Notes: generated by a model from the sequence alone, not told the origin. DNA of 64,000 bases from DATKYQ01 sp964640665 (GCA_964640665.1 CAZXHT010000024.1:3010-67009), one strand, 5' to 3'. Positions 51,134-60,799 are shown, counted from the stretch's first letter. Numbers and translations: made by a program.

Positions 51134-52240
51134 ATGAACCGTTTGATCACGTTTGCGGGAGTCGCGCTTGTCTTGCTCTGCCTGGCCATTCGACCGGCGG
51201 CCGGTCAGCAAAAGGAACCTGTTCGTATCCTGATTCTCAACCCGGAGAGCAGGTTCCTGAGTTCAGCCAAGCTCGAAAACCTTGGCGAGCAACTGCGAAC
51301 GCTTGCCAAACGCTATCCCTCGCTGGCCATCTGTGAAGATCCAGGGATGCAGGGAAAGCTCTTGCGTATCAGGGCACGCTGCCAAGGGGCTGGGAATAAC
51401 TGCCTGGCCCGGATGGCCTCGCTGGCCAAGGTAAGACGGATTCTCTACGCCGAGATCCAGAAACTACCTGGCCGCTATCTGGTGGTGATGAAACTGGTGG
51501 ATGTCGACAGCAAGGAGATCGTCGAACAATCACGGCAACGTTGCGGGAAAGGAATGGCCTCGATTCGTAACGCGCTGCTGAAAGGTTGGGTCGAAATCCA
51601 GGGCCCGCTTATCCGCAGCCAACTGGCGGTGGTTGCCAATGTCACGGGGGCCGATGTTTTTCTCGACGGCAACAAGATCGGCAGGACGCCGCTGGTGCTG
51701 ACGAAAGATATCGGCCGGGGAACTCACCTGGTGGAGGTCAGGCAACCGGGTTACCAAACCGTCTTGCGCCAGATAAAAATAAGCGGAGGAAGCCTCAAGG
51801 TTGCAGTGAACCTGAAAAAGGCGATCATAACGACAGTCAAGCCCGCGGTCGAGGAACCGCCTGCCTCTGCTGCCGCCGGCCGAGTCAAGCATGCGGGGCA
51901 AGTCGCCCGGGGAGAGGTTGTCGGAGAAAAACTCGGAGGCGGCAAAGCAGAAATGCGATCTCATGCGATCGCCACGCGGCCCTCGCTTGGGCGCAAGACC
52001 GTGGCGCTCTCCCGCAAGGCGGAAACGGGGCCGGTCGCAACTGAACCCTCGAAGCCCTTCCTGCCAGGGTCCGCCGAACAGACGGCGCAGGAGCCTTCCC
52101 GCCCGCTATACAAACAGTGGTGGTTCTGGACCGCAATAGGGGTGGCGGTGGCCGGCGGAGTAACCGGCCTGGTGCTGGGCCTGTCGCCCGAGGGCGGGAT
52201 ACCGTCGGGTAAGGGTCGCCTGGCAATCGAGTTTTGGTAG
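51134..52240 (+). CDS. Exported PEGA-domain protein
   Basis: 368 residues from the ATG at 51134 (AGAGGTG six bases upstream). A signal peptide (1-24) leads to an alpha/beta N-terminal domain (about 30-165) with CEDPGMQGKLLRI, then a PEGA domain (about 170-235: GADVFLDGNKIGRTPLVLTK, VEVRQPGYQ). A basic, Pro-rich linker and one C-terminal membrane helix (about 332-352) follow. This layout, with an N-terminal domain that may sense or bind, then PEGA and a C-terminal helix, is common in myxobacterial periplasmic proteins of unknown role. Followed by the kelch lipoprotein gene, 27 bases on. Confidence 0.7.
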   Translation: MNRLITFAGVALVLLCLAIRPAAGQQKEPVRILILNPESRFLSSAKLENLGEQLRTLAKRYPSLAICEDPGMQGKLLRIRARCQGAGNNCLARMASLAKVRRILYAEIQKLPGRYLVVMKLVDVDSKEIVEQSRQRCGKGMASIRNALLKGWVEIQGPLIRSQLAVVANVTGADVFLDGNKIGRTPLVLTKDIGRGTHLVEVRQPGYQTVLRQIKISGGSLKVAVNLKKAIITTVKPAVEEPPASAAAGRVKHAGQVARGEVVGEKLGGGKAEMRSHAIATRPSLGRKTVALSRKAETGPVATEPSKPFLPGSAEQTAQEPSRPLYKQWWFWTAIGVAVAGGVTGLVLGLSPEGGIPSGKGRLAIEFW

Positions 52241-52267
52241 GTCCTGTGCGTCACGGAGGAGTGAAGC

Positions 52268-53836
52268 GTGCAAAAAATAGCCAAGACAACATCGCTTGCG
52301 GGACTCGTGGCCGTGGCTCTGGCAACGTCGTCCCTGCTTTCTTGCGGGCCGGCGCAGGCGCCGGGTGTCGCCGTGAAGATGCGTTTTGCGCAAAGCCGGC
52401 AGGCGCAGACGGACCCCCGTGGCTTGCCTCTGGGTATCCACAGCTTCAGGGTCCAGGCATTTGCGGTCAGCCTCGGTGGGAGCTTGGAGGGTGACAGCGG
52501 ATGCATTGATATCGATGCCGATGACTCCAGGCGCAAGTCGCTCGAGATGGATCTGCTTCCGCAGCAGAACTTGGTTCTCAAGGCCGGCGGATACGCCGGG
52601 CAGGGCTGCCCGTCCGGGGCCGAGCCCGAGTGGATGGGTGTAACCAAGGGAATCGAAGTAGTCGCGGGACGCGAGACGCAGGTGTTTGTCTATGTCACCA
52701 GACGCGGGATGGCCTTGAACAATATCCTGGATGAACTGCGCCCCGCTCGAGCCTTTTCAAGCGCCAGCGAACTGCCCGACGGCAAGGTTCTGATTGCCGG
52801 TGGATATACAACCAGCAACGCCGCGGCCGGCGGAGTCGAACTCGAGGCTACCAACGAGGCGCTGCTGTTCGACCCCTCGACGGCCAGCTTTGTCAGAGTC
52901 GGCAGGATGCTCGAAAGCCGGGGTTTCCACGAGGCGCTGCTTGTTTCGGACGGCCGGATCATGATGGTCGGGGGATCGCGGCACATGAGCGTGAATTTCA
53001 CCAGGGGGGCAATGTTTCAGATGACACCCTCGGGCGCCATACAGACCGCCGAGGTGTATGATCCTGTTGAGCGGACCTTTTCTCTGGCCGGCAATGACCC
53101 GCTTCTGGCGCGCATGGCGGCGGCGGCAGTCGTTCTTCCGGGTGACCAGGTGGTTTTGCTGGGAGGGCAGACGGCGCTCAGCCGCACCGATGACGTGGTG
53201 CTGGGCTTGCCGGCGGGCACGGCAAGCTGGGACTGGACCGGCCTGAGCGGCAGGCTGGGCGCGCAGCTCAAGGGGGCACGGGCGGCGCTGCTGGATTCCA
53301 GGATATTGCTGGCGGGTGGCAACCAGGACGGCGATCCGCCGCTCGAGATGGGATCTGCTGCGACCCTGAACTTTGAACCGCTGTCACTAGCAGTCTCCGG
53401 CAACCTGTCTGTCAGTGGGCACTCGCTGACCATGAGCGCCAGCCGGCGCGTGCTTGTCGCCGGGGGGATCCCGGATTTCACGGGAGCGCCGGCGGTTGCC
53501 GATCTCACCAGCCTGTCGTTCGACGGAGCCAGTCCGCAGGCGCTGGAGTTGAGCCTGACACATGCCCGTGCCTACCATGCGGCGGCGACGATGGCCGACG
53601 GTGTGGTGCTTCTGGCCGGCGGAGTGGATGGAGCCTTCGAACTGCGCCTCGATATGGAAACCTTCAAATCCGGCGACCAGGCGCCCGAGAGCCTGGATGA
53701 CACTCTTGGCACCGGGTCGCTCGGCGTAGCGACGGCCGTCTTGCCCGATGGATCCGTGCTGTTGGCCGGCGGCCTTGGCCTCGACCCCGGCGGCTCGCTG
53801 GTGCTGTCGGCGGTGGCGCAAATACTCTCGCCATAA
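52268..53836 (+). CDS. Kelch-repeat lipoprotein
   Basis: 522 residues from a GTG at 52268 with GGAGGAG upstream. The lipobox is LLSC (about residue 26). The rest is a beta-propeller: repeats marked by LPDGKVLIAGG, SDGRIMMVGG, LPGDQVVLLGG, DSRILLAGG, SASRRVLVAGG, MADGVVLLAGG and LPDGSVLLAGG, seven blades, so one complete propeller. Such propellers mediate surface contacts or bind sugars. Likely co-transcribed with the PEGA gene before it. Confidence 0.8.
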   Translation: MQKIAKTTSLAGLVAVALATSSLLSCGPAQAPGVAVKMRFAQSRQAQTDPRGLPLGIHSFRVQAFAVSLGGSLEGDSGCIDIDADDSRRKSLEMDLLPQQNLVLKAGGYAGQGCPSGAEPEWMGVTKGIEVVAGRETQVFVYVTRRGMALNNILDELRPARAFSSASELPDGKVLIAGGYTTSNAAAGGVELEATNEALLFDPSTASFVRVGRMLESRGFHEALLVSDGRIMMVGGSRHMSVNFTRGAMFQMTPSGAIQTAEVYDPVERTFSLAGNDPLLARMAAAAVVLPGDQVVLLGGQTALSRTDDVVLGLPAGTASWDWTGLSGRLGAQLKGARAALLDSRILLAGGNQDGDPPLEMGSAATLNFEPLSLAVSGNLSVSGHSLTMSASRRVLVAGGIPDFTGAPAVADLTSLSFDGASPQALELSLTHARAYHAAATMADGVVLLAGGVDGAFELRLDMETFKSGDQAPESLDDTLGTGSLGVATAVLPDGSVLLAGGLGLDPGGSLVLSAVAQILSP

Positions 53837-53842
53837 TGATTT

Positions 53843-55249
53843 TCAATTGGCGGTTCCTGTGAGATCTCCGAGTGCCTGGTTCATCATGGTCGGGGAGTAG
53901 TCTCCGCCGGGTGGGGCGGGCGTCCATTCGACCAGGGTATGTAGCGTCACCGGCTCTACCGCGTCCGGGTCGCTGTCATCCAGGGTAACCTGGTAGTAGC
54001 GATCTTCATGATTCATGTCGAGACTGTTTATGTCGACTTTGCCGTCCTCGGTGAACTCTATTCCCATGCTCTTGGTCAGTGTTATCGTGCCGGTACCGAC
54101 GTTGGCACCGCTGTCTGTGCTGAATTCGACATGGTCGCTTCCTGTGTTGGAGGCGATCGGGTTGTGGTTGATGTCCATCAGGTAAAGGGTGAACTGTTGG
54201 CTGCCGCCGCTGGCGATGTTGATTCCCGACGGTTCGAAATGAGTGGTGTCGATGCTCTCGTCCGGCTTGCCGGTGAACATGATATGCACCAAGGTCCAGA
54301 TCACGGTCTCACCGTCCCAGCGGCCGTTCGCGTCGCTCCACTGCTCGTTCCCGTCAACGTCGATGTAACCTTCTCCGCTGTCGTATTCTCCGTTGTCGTT
54401 CGCGTCTACGAAGGGCTCGGCCAGGTCGTTGCCGAAGAAAGGCTCGCCGCTGTCATACTTGCCGTTGCCGTTGGCATCAGTGTAGCCCTCTTCGCCGTCC
54501 ACGTAGAAGACTATGCTCAGCAGGCCGTCCCTGGGGTTGTGGATGATTCCGCCTACCATGTGGCTGGGCTCGCCGGAAAGCGGCTCGACGTCCATTGGCT
54601 CACTGGAAGGAGTGAGTTCGAATGCCGCCTCGCTGGAATAGGAGCTCTCGACTCGCGCCATGCCGCAGGCAGACTCGACCATGAAACCGATACCGGGCGT
54701 GACAATCACCTGGGTCGAGTCGCTGATGGAAGACTCGCTCATGGTAGTGAAGCTGGCGGTGACCCTGCCTTCCTCTTGTTCCCCGGGGAAAGTGTACAGG
54801 TTGGCCGTGGCGCTTCCGCTCGAGATCTCGGCATCGGTCTCCTTGACGGCACTGGCGCTGGCGTCGCCGAACGGTTCGAAGCTGCCCCTGGTGGTCGTGA
54901 AGTGGACCAATTCGCCGTCCTGGGGCGCGTTTCCCTGGTCTTTTACCTCGGCCACGATGCGGATCGAGGCCGCCGTGGGGAGCGAAGCTCCACTGGCATC
55001 CTTGGGCAGGACCGTACAGCTGATCCTCATCATGCCCGTCTCGGTGCTGTCCGCCAACGCCGCTGCGTTCTGTGTGGAACAGGAAGCCGATAAGTTCGAG
55101 CCGGAAGGCTTGGCAGCCATGTACTTGACCACGTTGCCGTCCGGCAGGCTCAGCTTCAACGAATCTTCACCGCAGCCTGCCGCGAATGCCGCCAGGACGG
55201 CGAGGGTGATAAAAATCCAGCTCGAATGCGGGCTCATCATGCGACTCAT
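53843..55249 (-). CDS. Lipoprotein with Ca-binding DxNxDG-type repeats
   Basis: 468 residues. Lipobox FAAGC (about residue 26). Residues about 75-190 look like an invasin/Big-type Ig domain (RIVAEVKDQGNAPQDG, then LVHFTTTRGSF). About 245-310 contain four Asp-rich turns (YTDANGNGKYDSGEPF, FVDANDNGEYDSGEGY, IDVDGNEQWSDANG) as in thrombospondin type 3 or dockerin Ca sites. The C-terminal part is another beta domain with a Gly-Thr-rich end. An AGGAG site precedes the ATG. Probably a surface adhesion or structural lipoprotein; convergent with the kelch gene. Confidence 0.7.
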   Translation of the reverse strand: MSRMMSPHSSWIFITLAVLAAFAAGCGEDSLKLSLPDGNVVKYMAAKPSGSNLSASCSTQNAAALADSTETGMMRISCTVLPKDASGASLPTAASIRIVAEVKDQGNAPQDGELVHFTTTRGSFEPFGDASASAVKETDAEISSGSATANLYTFPGEQEEGRVTASFTTMSESSISDSTQVIVTPGIGFMVESACGMARVESSYSSEAAFELTPSSEPMDVEPLSGEPSHMVGGIIHNPRDGLLSIVFYVDGEEGYTDANGNGKYDSGEPFFGNDLAEPFVDANDNGEYDSGEGYIDVDGNEQWSDANGRWDGETVIWTLVHIMFTGKPDESIDTTHFEPSGINIASGGSQQFTLYLMDINHNPIASNTGSDHVEFSTDSGANVGTGTITLTKSMGIEFTEDGKVDINSLDMNHEDRYYQVTLDDSDPDAVEPVTLHTLVEWTPAPPGGDYSPTMMNQALGDLTGTAN

Positions 55250-55320
55250 GGTTTTTTCTCCTTGGTTGCGTTCGCTACAATACTACGGAATCCAGAATGA
55301 ATCCGCAAGCGCGCAAATTC

Positions 55321-55349
55321 TTGATATGTGCGTCGGGCATGTGTAATGC
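55321..55349 (+). promoter_or_regulatory. Promoter of the PilZ gene, near-leaderless
   Basis: TTGATA (55321-55326) and TAATGC (55344-55349) are 17 bases apart and the ATG at 55359 follows nine bases after the -10, with no ribosome site between. The expected start of transcription is at or within about three bases of the ATG. Confidence 0.45.
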
Positions 55350-55358
55350 TCGTTTTGC

Positions 55359-55697
55359 ATGGAAGAAAAAGCTCAGGACAGAAGGCGTCACGCGCGAGTG
55401 CCTGTCGCCGTTCGGGTGCGCATCGAATACACCGGACAAGAGTTCTCGGCCGATTCGTCGAACGTGAGCGCCGGGGGGATGTTTATCGAGTGTCACCAGA
55501 AGCTGCCCATCGGCACCAAAGTTCTCGTGAAGTTTTCGGTGCCGATGATTGCCAAGTATCCTTTCCACGCCGAGGGAGAAGTCGTTTGGGTCGGTAAGGA
55601 CAATCCGCGCGGTCTGGCGGTTCGCTTCACAAGAATCTCGGAAGATGACGGCGCCTTGTTGGGCGAACTGGCCGAGAGCCAATCTCAGGAGAGTTGA
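55359..55697 (+). CDS. PilZ-domain protein (putative cyclic-di-GMP binder)
   Basis: 112 residues. One PilZ domain: RRRHARVPVAVRV holds the RxxxR loop that grips cyclic-di-GMP, and VSAGGMFIEC the second part, in which the DxSxxG motif is NVSAGG (Asp replaced by Asn). The rest matches the myxobacterial TIGR02266-type PilZ. Because of the Asp change, c-di-GMP affinity is uncertain. It probably leads a run with the next three genes (55748-59219), whose spacing is short. Confidence 0.8.
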   Translation: MEEKAQDRRRHARVPVAVRVRIEYTGQEFSADSSNVSAGGMFIECHQKLPIGTKVLVKFSVPMIAKYPFHAEGEVVWVGKDNPRGLAVRFTRISEDDGALLGELAESQSQES

Positions 55698-55747
55698 CCG
55701 GACGCTGTCGCGCAAATATGATTCTCCCGTTGATTACGGAGGGTGCC

Positions 55748-56248
55748 ATGGAGAAACAGTTTGAAATTGATATTGACAAGGAGCAGGTGTGTTTCGAGGG
55801 AGAGTGGCTGGACACCAAGGAACTGGCGGAGAAGATCCGCAGGATGATCGACAGCCAGGATTTCAGAATCGGCATGGCCGGGGTCGCTCTTGAGTACCTT
55901 CAGAAATCGGTCAGCAACGCGCGCGAGTTCGCCGTCAAGCTTGCGCCGGACGATGCCGGGCTGATCGAGGCGCATGCCGACCGGGCCAAGATAGAAATCC
56001 CCGCTTTCATCAGGCAGGCGATCCGGGCCTACCTGGCGGCTCAACCGCCGCTCGAACAAGACGGAGGCAAGGCGCCGCAGATGACGACAATTACCACCGA
56101 ACCGGCCAGACCCGAGGAAGAAAAGAACGCGGTCGAGTTGACCGAGCGCAAACAACAGGTCTCCGCCAAGGTGCTGGTTGACCCGTCGTTGAGTGCGGAG
56201 CAGGGCACCAAGGAAGTCATCGAGGGTTCCTGGTTCAATAAAACGTGA
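55748..56248 (+). CDS. Hypothetical helical protein
   Basis: 166 residues from the ATG at 55748, chosen for GGAGGG upstream; the frame runs back to 55694. The first half (MEKQFEIDIDKEQVCFEGEW) is a small alpha/beta segment, then helices (about 40-95) rich in Ala, Arg and Glu; the last 60 residues are charged and probably disordered. No signal peptide and no family recognised. It lies between PilZ and DUF4159 genes, overlapping the latter by GTGA, so coupled expression is likely. Confidence 0.55.
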   Translation: MEKQFEIDIDKEQVCFEGEWLDTKELAEKIRRMIDSQDFRIGMAGVALEYLQKSVSNAREFAVKLAPDDAGLIEAHADRAKIEIPAFIRQAIRAYLAAQPPLEQDGGKAPQMTTITTEPARPEEEKNAVELTERKQQVSAKVLVDPSLSAEQGTKEVIEGSWFNKT

Positions 56249-56988
56249 GGGTCGCAGCGACATTCTGCCTGGTGGTTGTCACTGTTGTGGCCTGCGGAAC
56301 GGCTGTCGCGGGTGGGGTTGCCGACGAGCGATTGGTGATCGGGCGATTGCCATGCGCCGGCGGCGAGAGTCCCGGCGCCCATGGCCTAAGACAACTGGTC
56401 TGGGAGCTTACCAAGAGAACCAGCGTCGAAGCCGAGCCGGAGACGGTCGCGGTCGATCCTGCCGATTCGGGTCTGTACAAGACGCCATTTCTGCTGTGGT
56501 CCTGCAAGGGTGCCGTGGCCGATCTCGATGACCGGGCACTGGCCAATCTGCGCCGCTTCCTGGTAATGGGTGGCTTCTTGTGGGTCGACGATCCCGCGGC
56601 CGCACCCGGAGGAGAGTTCGATCGCAGCATTCGTTTCGCCATCGCCAGGCTGTTTCCCGGCCGGCGGCTCGAAGAAGTTCAGGCCGGGCATGTTGTCTTC
56701 AAGACTTTCTTTCTGATCTCCAGGCCGGCCGGCCGGGTGGCGACGGCGGGTCTCGAAGGGCTTTCTATCGACAAGCGGCTGGCCATCGTCTACACACATG
56801 GCGATTTGCTCGGGGCACTCGCCAAGGACCTGTACGGCGGCTGGGAGCAGGTCTGCGAACCTGGAGGAGAGGTGCAACGCGAAGAGTCATATCGCTTGGC
56901 CATCGATATAGTCTTTTACGCCTTGTGCCTGGACTACAAGAACGATCGCGTCCACCTGCAGTTCATCCTGAAGCGCCGGAGACTGTAA
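56245..56988 (+). CDS. DUF4159-domain exported protein
   Basis: 247 residues from a GTG at 56245 that overlaps the upstream stop. A signal peptide (1-22) is followed by DUF4159: LVIGRLPCAGGES, FLLWSCKGAVADLDDRALAN, MGGFLWVDDP, FKTFFLISRP, AIVYTHGDLLGAL and SYRLAIDIVFYALC, family landmarks that form a Rossmann-like glutamine-amidotransferase-type fold without catalytic Cys. In other genomes it travels with VWA and BatA-type membrane proteins, and the next gene here, two bases on, is just that. Role unknown. Confidence 0.8.
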   Translation: MRVAATFCLVVVTVVACGTAVAGGVADERLVIGRLPCAGGESPGAHGLRQLVWELTKRTSVEAEPETVAVDPADSGLYKTPFLLWSCKGAVADLDDRALANLRRFLVMGGFLWVDDPAAAPGGEFDRSIRFAIARLFPGRRLEEVQAGHVVFKTFFLISRPAGRVATAGLEGLSIDKRLAIVYTHGDLLGALAKDLYGGWEQVCEPGGEVQREESYRLAIDIVFYALCLDYKNDRVHLQFILKRRRL

Positions 56989-56990
56989 CG

Positions 56991-59219
56991 ATGGTTGTGC
57001 GCGACTGGGTTCTGGTGCTGGAATGGGCCTCCCCCCGGCGTATCGTCTTGTTGGGTGCGGCCGCGGCCTGTGTTTTCTTTCTTACCTGGCGGGGGCTGCG
57101 AAATTCGTCGCCGCGCAGACGCGGGCTGCTGCTTTTTCTGCGCGGCTTGAACCTGGCGCTGATCGCCGCCATGCTGCTGGGTCCGGCCATCGAGTATCGC
57201 CGGCTGAAACCGCTGAAGAGCCGCATTGCCTTGTTGCTGGACTCATCGGCCAGCATGAGCGTCGACGACGGCGGTAGTAGCCGTCGACAGCGGTTGTTGA
57301 ACTTTTTGACGGATCACGCAGGCGAGATCGGTCGCCTGGGTAAAGACTATTCTCTGCAAATGTATTCCTTCGCCGATAAGCTGATCCCGGCAGATCCCGG
57401 GAGATTGAAAGCCGACGGCGAGAGTACCGATATCAGCGCGGCCCTGGCGTCACTCGCGGGTAACGGCGCCAGACAAGCCGGCCAGTTGGCGTCCGTGATA
57501 GTCATAAGCGACGGGGCGGACACCGGGCAACTGGGACGCGTGGATGCGGCGGGAGATTTACCTCCGCCGGTGGGCAAGCTCCTGGATGCGCTTGGCTGTC
57601 CAGTCAACACCCTGGCAGTGGGCCGCCGCGAGCGCTTCGCCGATCTGGCCGTCGGCGAAGTCGTCTCCGATGACTTCGCATTTGTGCGCAATGCGGTGGA
57701 GATAGAAGCCAGACTGCATTCAGAGGGCCTCGACGAGGTCAGCGTGCCGGTCACCCTCGAGCAGGCCGGGCGCGGTTTGGCCACCAAGGTCGTAACCGTA
57801 CCGCGCAACGGCTCACGCAAGGTGAAGCTGCGCTTCGTTCCGGATGACGTCGGCAAGTTCGTCTATCGTATAACGACGCCGTCGCTGGACGGCGAGACAA
57901 TCAGCTCCAACAACGATGCCACATTCGTCATGCGCATCATTCGTGACAAGATCCGGGTGCTGCACGTGGTCGGCCGGCCGGGCTGGGACCAGCGATTCCT
58001 GAGAGAGGTCCTCAAGCGCAACCCGAACATAGATCTGGTCAGCTTCTATATACTGCGGACGGTCATCGATGCCCCGGGAGTCAGCGAACAGGAGCTGAGC
58101 CTGATTCCCTTTCCGATCCACAAACTATTCGGGTCGGAGTTGAACACCTTCGATGTCCTGATCTTCCAGAACTTCAATCACGGCCCGTACTCGGTCGGCT
58201 TCTACCTGCCCCAGATCGCCGACTATGTCAGGGGGGGAGGGGCCTTCTGGATGATCGGCGGGGATCTCTCCTTCGGATCCGGCGGATATGCCGGCAGCGC
58301 TTTAGAGAAGATCATTCCGGTGGGACTGAGCGCCGCCGGCGACTGGCAGGCGGATCAAGTGCGGGCGGCGCTGACCGAGGCCGGGATCAGGCACCCGGTG
58401 CTCGATCTGGGCGACCCCGGCCTATGGGAGCGTCTGCCGTCACTGGGCGCCTACAACAAGGCGCGCTCGATCCAGCCCGGGGCCGAGGTCTTGCTGGCGC
58501 ATCCCTTCGAGCGCTCCGGAGGCGAACGGGCGCCCATACTGGCCTTGCGTGAGGTGGGGCGGGGCCGCAGCGCGGCCCTGTTGACCGATGGATCGTGGCG
58601 CTGGAGGTTCCAACTCGCGGGCAGTGATACGAGCCTGCGGCCCTACCAGCGTTTCACAAACAACTTGTTGCGCTGGTTGATTCGCGATCCGGATTTCGAT
58701 CCGCTCATCCTGCGCTCTCTCAAGGCCAGGTATTTGCCCGGCGAAAACGTGACCCTGCGCTTGCAGGCGCCAGGGGCGCCCGGGGCCAAGGCCAGGCTGA
58801 CGCTGCAAGCGGGTGGCCGGGTGATCGAGCGCCGGCCTGTACAACTCGACGACAAGGGCAGCGCGCGGATCGAGCTGCCTTCCTCCGAGGCAGGGGCATA
58901 CGTGGCGGCGGCATCCGTAGAGCACGAAGGTTCGACAATCCAGGCAAGCGATGCCTTCGTGGTGGAGGACACGGGAATCGAGCACGCCCGGCCGTTCCCG
59001 CGCCCCGACCTTCTGCGCAAGCTTTCTAGTGCCACGGGCGGGTCGTTCGCCGCCGTCGAGGACGGATCACTCGGTGATATTAAAGTGAACGAGTACAAAC
59101 GCTACCGGGTAGAGTCGAGCACAACGCGACTTTTGTTGGCGAGTTGGTGGGTACTGCTGACACTGGTAGTACTATTGAGCGCCGAGTGGTGGACACGGAG
59201 AAGATGGGGATTCAGTTGA
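56991..59219 (+). CDS. VWA membrane protein with glutamine-amidotransferase-like domain
   Basis: 742 residues from the ATG at 56991; the long frame upstream (from 56580) is a shadow. Two N-terminal membrane helices (about 15-33, 50-65) and one at the C-terminus (about 717-735) anchor it. The VWA domain (about 76-190) has the MIDAS motif as LLLDSSASM and later ISDGAD, and should bind a metal. Next come an Ig-like region and a GATase1-like Rossmann domain (about 325-580: VLHVVGRPGWDQRFLREVLK, VRGGGAFWMIGGD). It forms a pair with DUF4159 as in BatA/B-type systems; the MoxR and DUF58 partners are not in the window. Overlaps the HEAT gene by 16 bases. Confidence 0.82.
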   Translation: MVVRDWVLVLEWASPRRIVLLGAAAACVFFLTWRGLRNSSPRRRGLLLFLRGLNLALIAAMLLGPAIEYRRLKPLKSRIALLLDSSASMSVDDGGSSRRQRLLNFLTDHAGEIGRLGKDYSLQMYSFADKLIPADPGRLKADGESTDISAALASLAGNGARQAGQLASVIVISDGADTGQLGRVDAAGDLPPPVGKLLDALGCPVNTLAVGRRERFADLAVGEVVSDDFAFVRNAVEIEARLHSEGLDEVSVPVTLEQAGRGLATKVVTVPRNGSRKVKLRFVPDDVGKFVYRITTPSLDGETISSNNDATFVMRIIRDKIRVLHVVGRPGWDQRFLREVLKRNPNIDLVSFYILRTVIDAPGVSEQELSLIPFPIHKLFGSELNTFDVLIFQNFNHGPYSVGFYLPQIADYVRGGGAFWMIGGDLSFGSGGYAGSALEKIIPVGLSAAGDWQADQVRAALTEAGIRHPVLDLGDPGLWERLPSLGAYNKARSIQPGAEVLLAHPFERSGGERAPILALREVGRGRSAALLTDGSWRWRFQLAGSDTSLRPYQRFTNNLLRWLIRDPDFDPLILRSLKARYLPGENVTLRLQAPGAPGAKARLTLQAGGRVIERRPVQLDDKGSARIELPSSEAGAYVAAASVEHEGSTIQASDAFVVEDTGIEHARPFPRPDLLRKLSSATGGSFAAVEDGSLGDIKVNEYKRYRVESSTTRLLLASWWVLLTLVVLLSAEWWTRRRWGFS

Positions 59220-60784
59220 CAGCCCGAATGATATCGATCTTGGCGCTTGCCTGGTTGGTATGGGGAACGCCGGCCGCGAGGCCCGCGATAGCCGAAGCCG
59301 GGGCGGACACCGACTGCAGCGGCCGGCCGGCCGCGGCGGCGGATGGATCGCCCGCCGATATGGATGACTGCGCGGTCGAGAGAATCCTGCGCCGGGCGGC
59401 ATTGCGCGAGCACCTGCGAGCTTGTGTCGCGCAAGCGGAAGCCGGGCAGGTCAGGGTCTACGGCGGGTTCGATTTCTCGTTCGGCCTGCTGCCGGACGGG
59501 GGCATATCCGGGCTTTCGGTTCGCAAATCTGTTTTCGATCGCACCGTGTTGCCGGCTTGCCTGGGACGGACGATCAGCAAGCGACTGGGCAAGGGTGGGC
59601 CGGGCAAGGCCGCCCGCATCGTCGGACGACTCACCGTTCGCGAAAGATCTGCGCCTGATTTCTCGCTGTCTCTCTCTTGCGAATTGGTCACCAGGCCCAA
59701 ACCGCCCAAACCGCTGGCCGGCCTGTTCAAGGCGGGCCCCGGTGGTTTGACGGCCTCGTGCGCACTGGGAAAAGCGCGCCTGGTCATGCGCCTGGGAAAT
59801 AGCGTTCGGGCAAACTCGCGCAACAGGGCCGCGGAGTTCATCGGGGCGGCAGGGGTGGATGAGTGTGAGGACCCCCTGCGCCAGGATCGTGAATGGAAAC
59901 GCGCGGAATGGAAGAAGGCGCGCGAGAAGGCGCGCAAGTGCCTGGTGGCCTTTCTGGATGACGTCGATCTGGATGTCAGGGTGGTGGCCGCGGAGCGCAT
60001 CGCCCGCGGGCACTACTGGCGGGGCCGCCGTGCTCTGACCGCGACCATCCGCCGCATGCTTACCCCAAAGGATTGCCAGGGGGATGATTGCGTGTTGGTT
60101 GCCCCGCCGGGGGCCGCAATGGGATATGCCCTGGTGCGGCTGGTCATGGCGCAGATCAGGCTGCGTCGTTTCGTGACCGACGATGTGCTCGATGCCCTCG
60201 CGCGGCACGAGACGGCCGGAGTGCGCCTGCGGCTGGTGCGCGACATTCTGCCGCTCTGGCGGCAAGAGTTGCCGCAGGCCGCCGGGATTCTGCTGCATGA
60301 TCAGGATTTCCAGGTGCGACTGATCTGCGCCGATCTCGCCTGCCAGCGCGAGGACCGCCGCGGGCGCGAAGTGTTTTTGGAAGCCTTGTCGGATGACGAT
60401 CCGGTTCAACGTGCAGCTGCGGCAGTTTACGCCGGGAGTTGCGTGCGCCGCGCCCGCCTGAAGGTGATCGCTGCGGCCGAGAAAGAGAAGATTCCCGCGG
60501 TGGCGCTGCTTCTACTGCAGGCGCTGCCGGCGGCGCCTGAAGATTTACTGGAAGAGCTCGCATCCGGCGCATTGCTGGATGCCTGTCCCGTGGTTCGCTA
60601 TTTGGCTGTCAGGTTGCTCGGGCGCATGGAGTCGCCGCCGACAAAAAAAATAGGAGCTGCCTTGGCCAGGGAACCGAACCAGGTGCTGAAAAGCAGGCTC
60701 CGCGCACTTTTATCGGGAACTCACACTCCCACGACCGCCAGCCTACAACTCTGGCTGCAGCCCGCGCTCAAAGAGGATCGCTAA
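59204..60784 (+). CDS. Exported HEAT-repeat-like protein with AgmX-like segment
   Basis: 526 residues from the ATG at 59204 (GGAGAAG directly upstream), which overlaps the VWA gene; an ATG at 59228 gives a cleaner signal peptide start. A signal peptide is followed by a region (about 80-170) with GGFDFSFGLLPDGGISGLSV, FDRTVLPACLGRTI, similar to the AgmX/PglI C-terminal domain core. From about 215 onward it is helical, with HEAT-like repeats (VRVVAAERIARGHYWRGR, VRLRLVRDILPLW, VQRAAAAVYAGSC, VVRYLAVRLLGR). Such repeats are protein-binding scaffolds. Last of the DUF4159 run. Confidence 0.65.
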   Translation: MGIQLTARMISILALAWLVWGTPAARPAIAEAGADTDCSGRPAAAADGSPADMDDCAVERILRRAALREHLRACVAQAEAGQVRVYGGFDFSFGLLPDGGISGLSVRKSVFDRTVLPACLGRTISKRLGKGGPGKAARIVGRLTVRERSAPDFSLSLSCELVTRPKPPKPLAGLFKAGPGGLTASCALGKARLVMRLGNSVRANSRNRAAEFIGAAGVDECEDPLRQDREWKRAEWKKAREKARKCLVAFLDDVDLDVRVVAAERIARGHYWRGRRALTATIRRMLTPKDCQGDDCVLVAPPGAAMGYALVRLVMAQIRLRRFVTDDVLDALARHETAGVRLRLVRDILPLWRQELPQAAGILLHDQDFQVRLICADLACQREDRRGREVFLEALSDDDPVQRAAAAVYAGSCVRRARLKVIAAAEKEKIPAVALLLLQALPAAPEDLLEELASGALLDACPVVRYLAVRLLGRMESPPTKKIGAALAREPNQVLKSRLRALLSGTHTPTTASLQLWLQPALKEDR

Positions 60785-60799
60785 TATTACTCGCAGTCC

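Noticed and set aside
52268..53836. Ser/Thr kinase-associated sensor role for the kelch lipoprotein
   Set aside because: There is no kinase or partner gene beside it; only the propeller and lipobox are supported.
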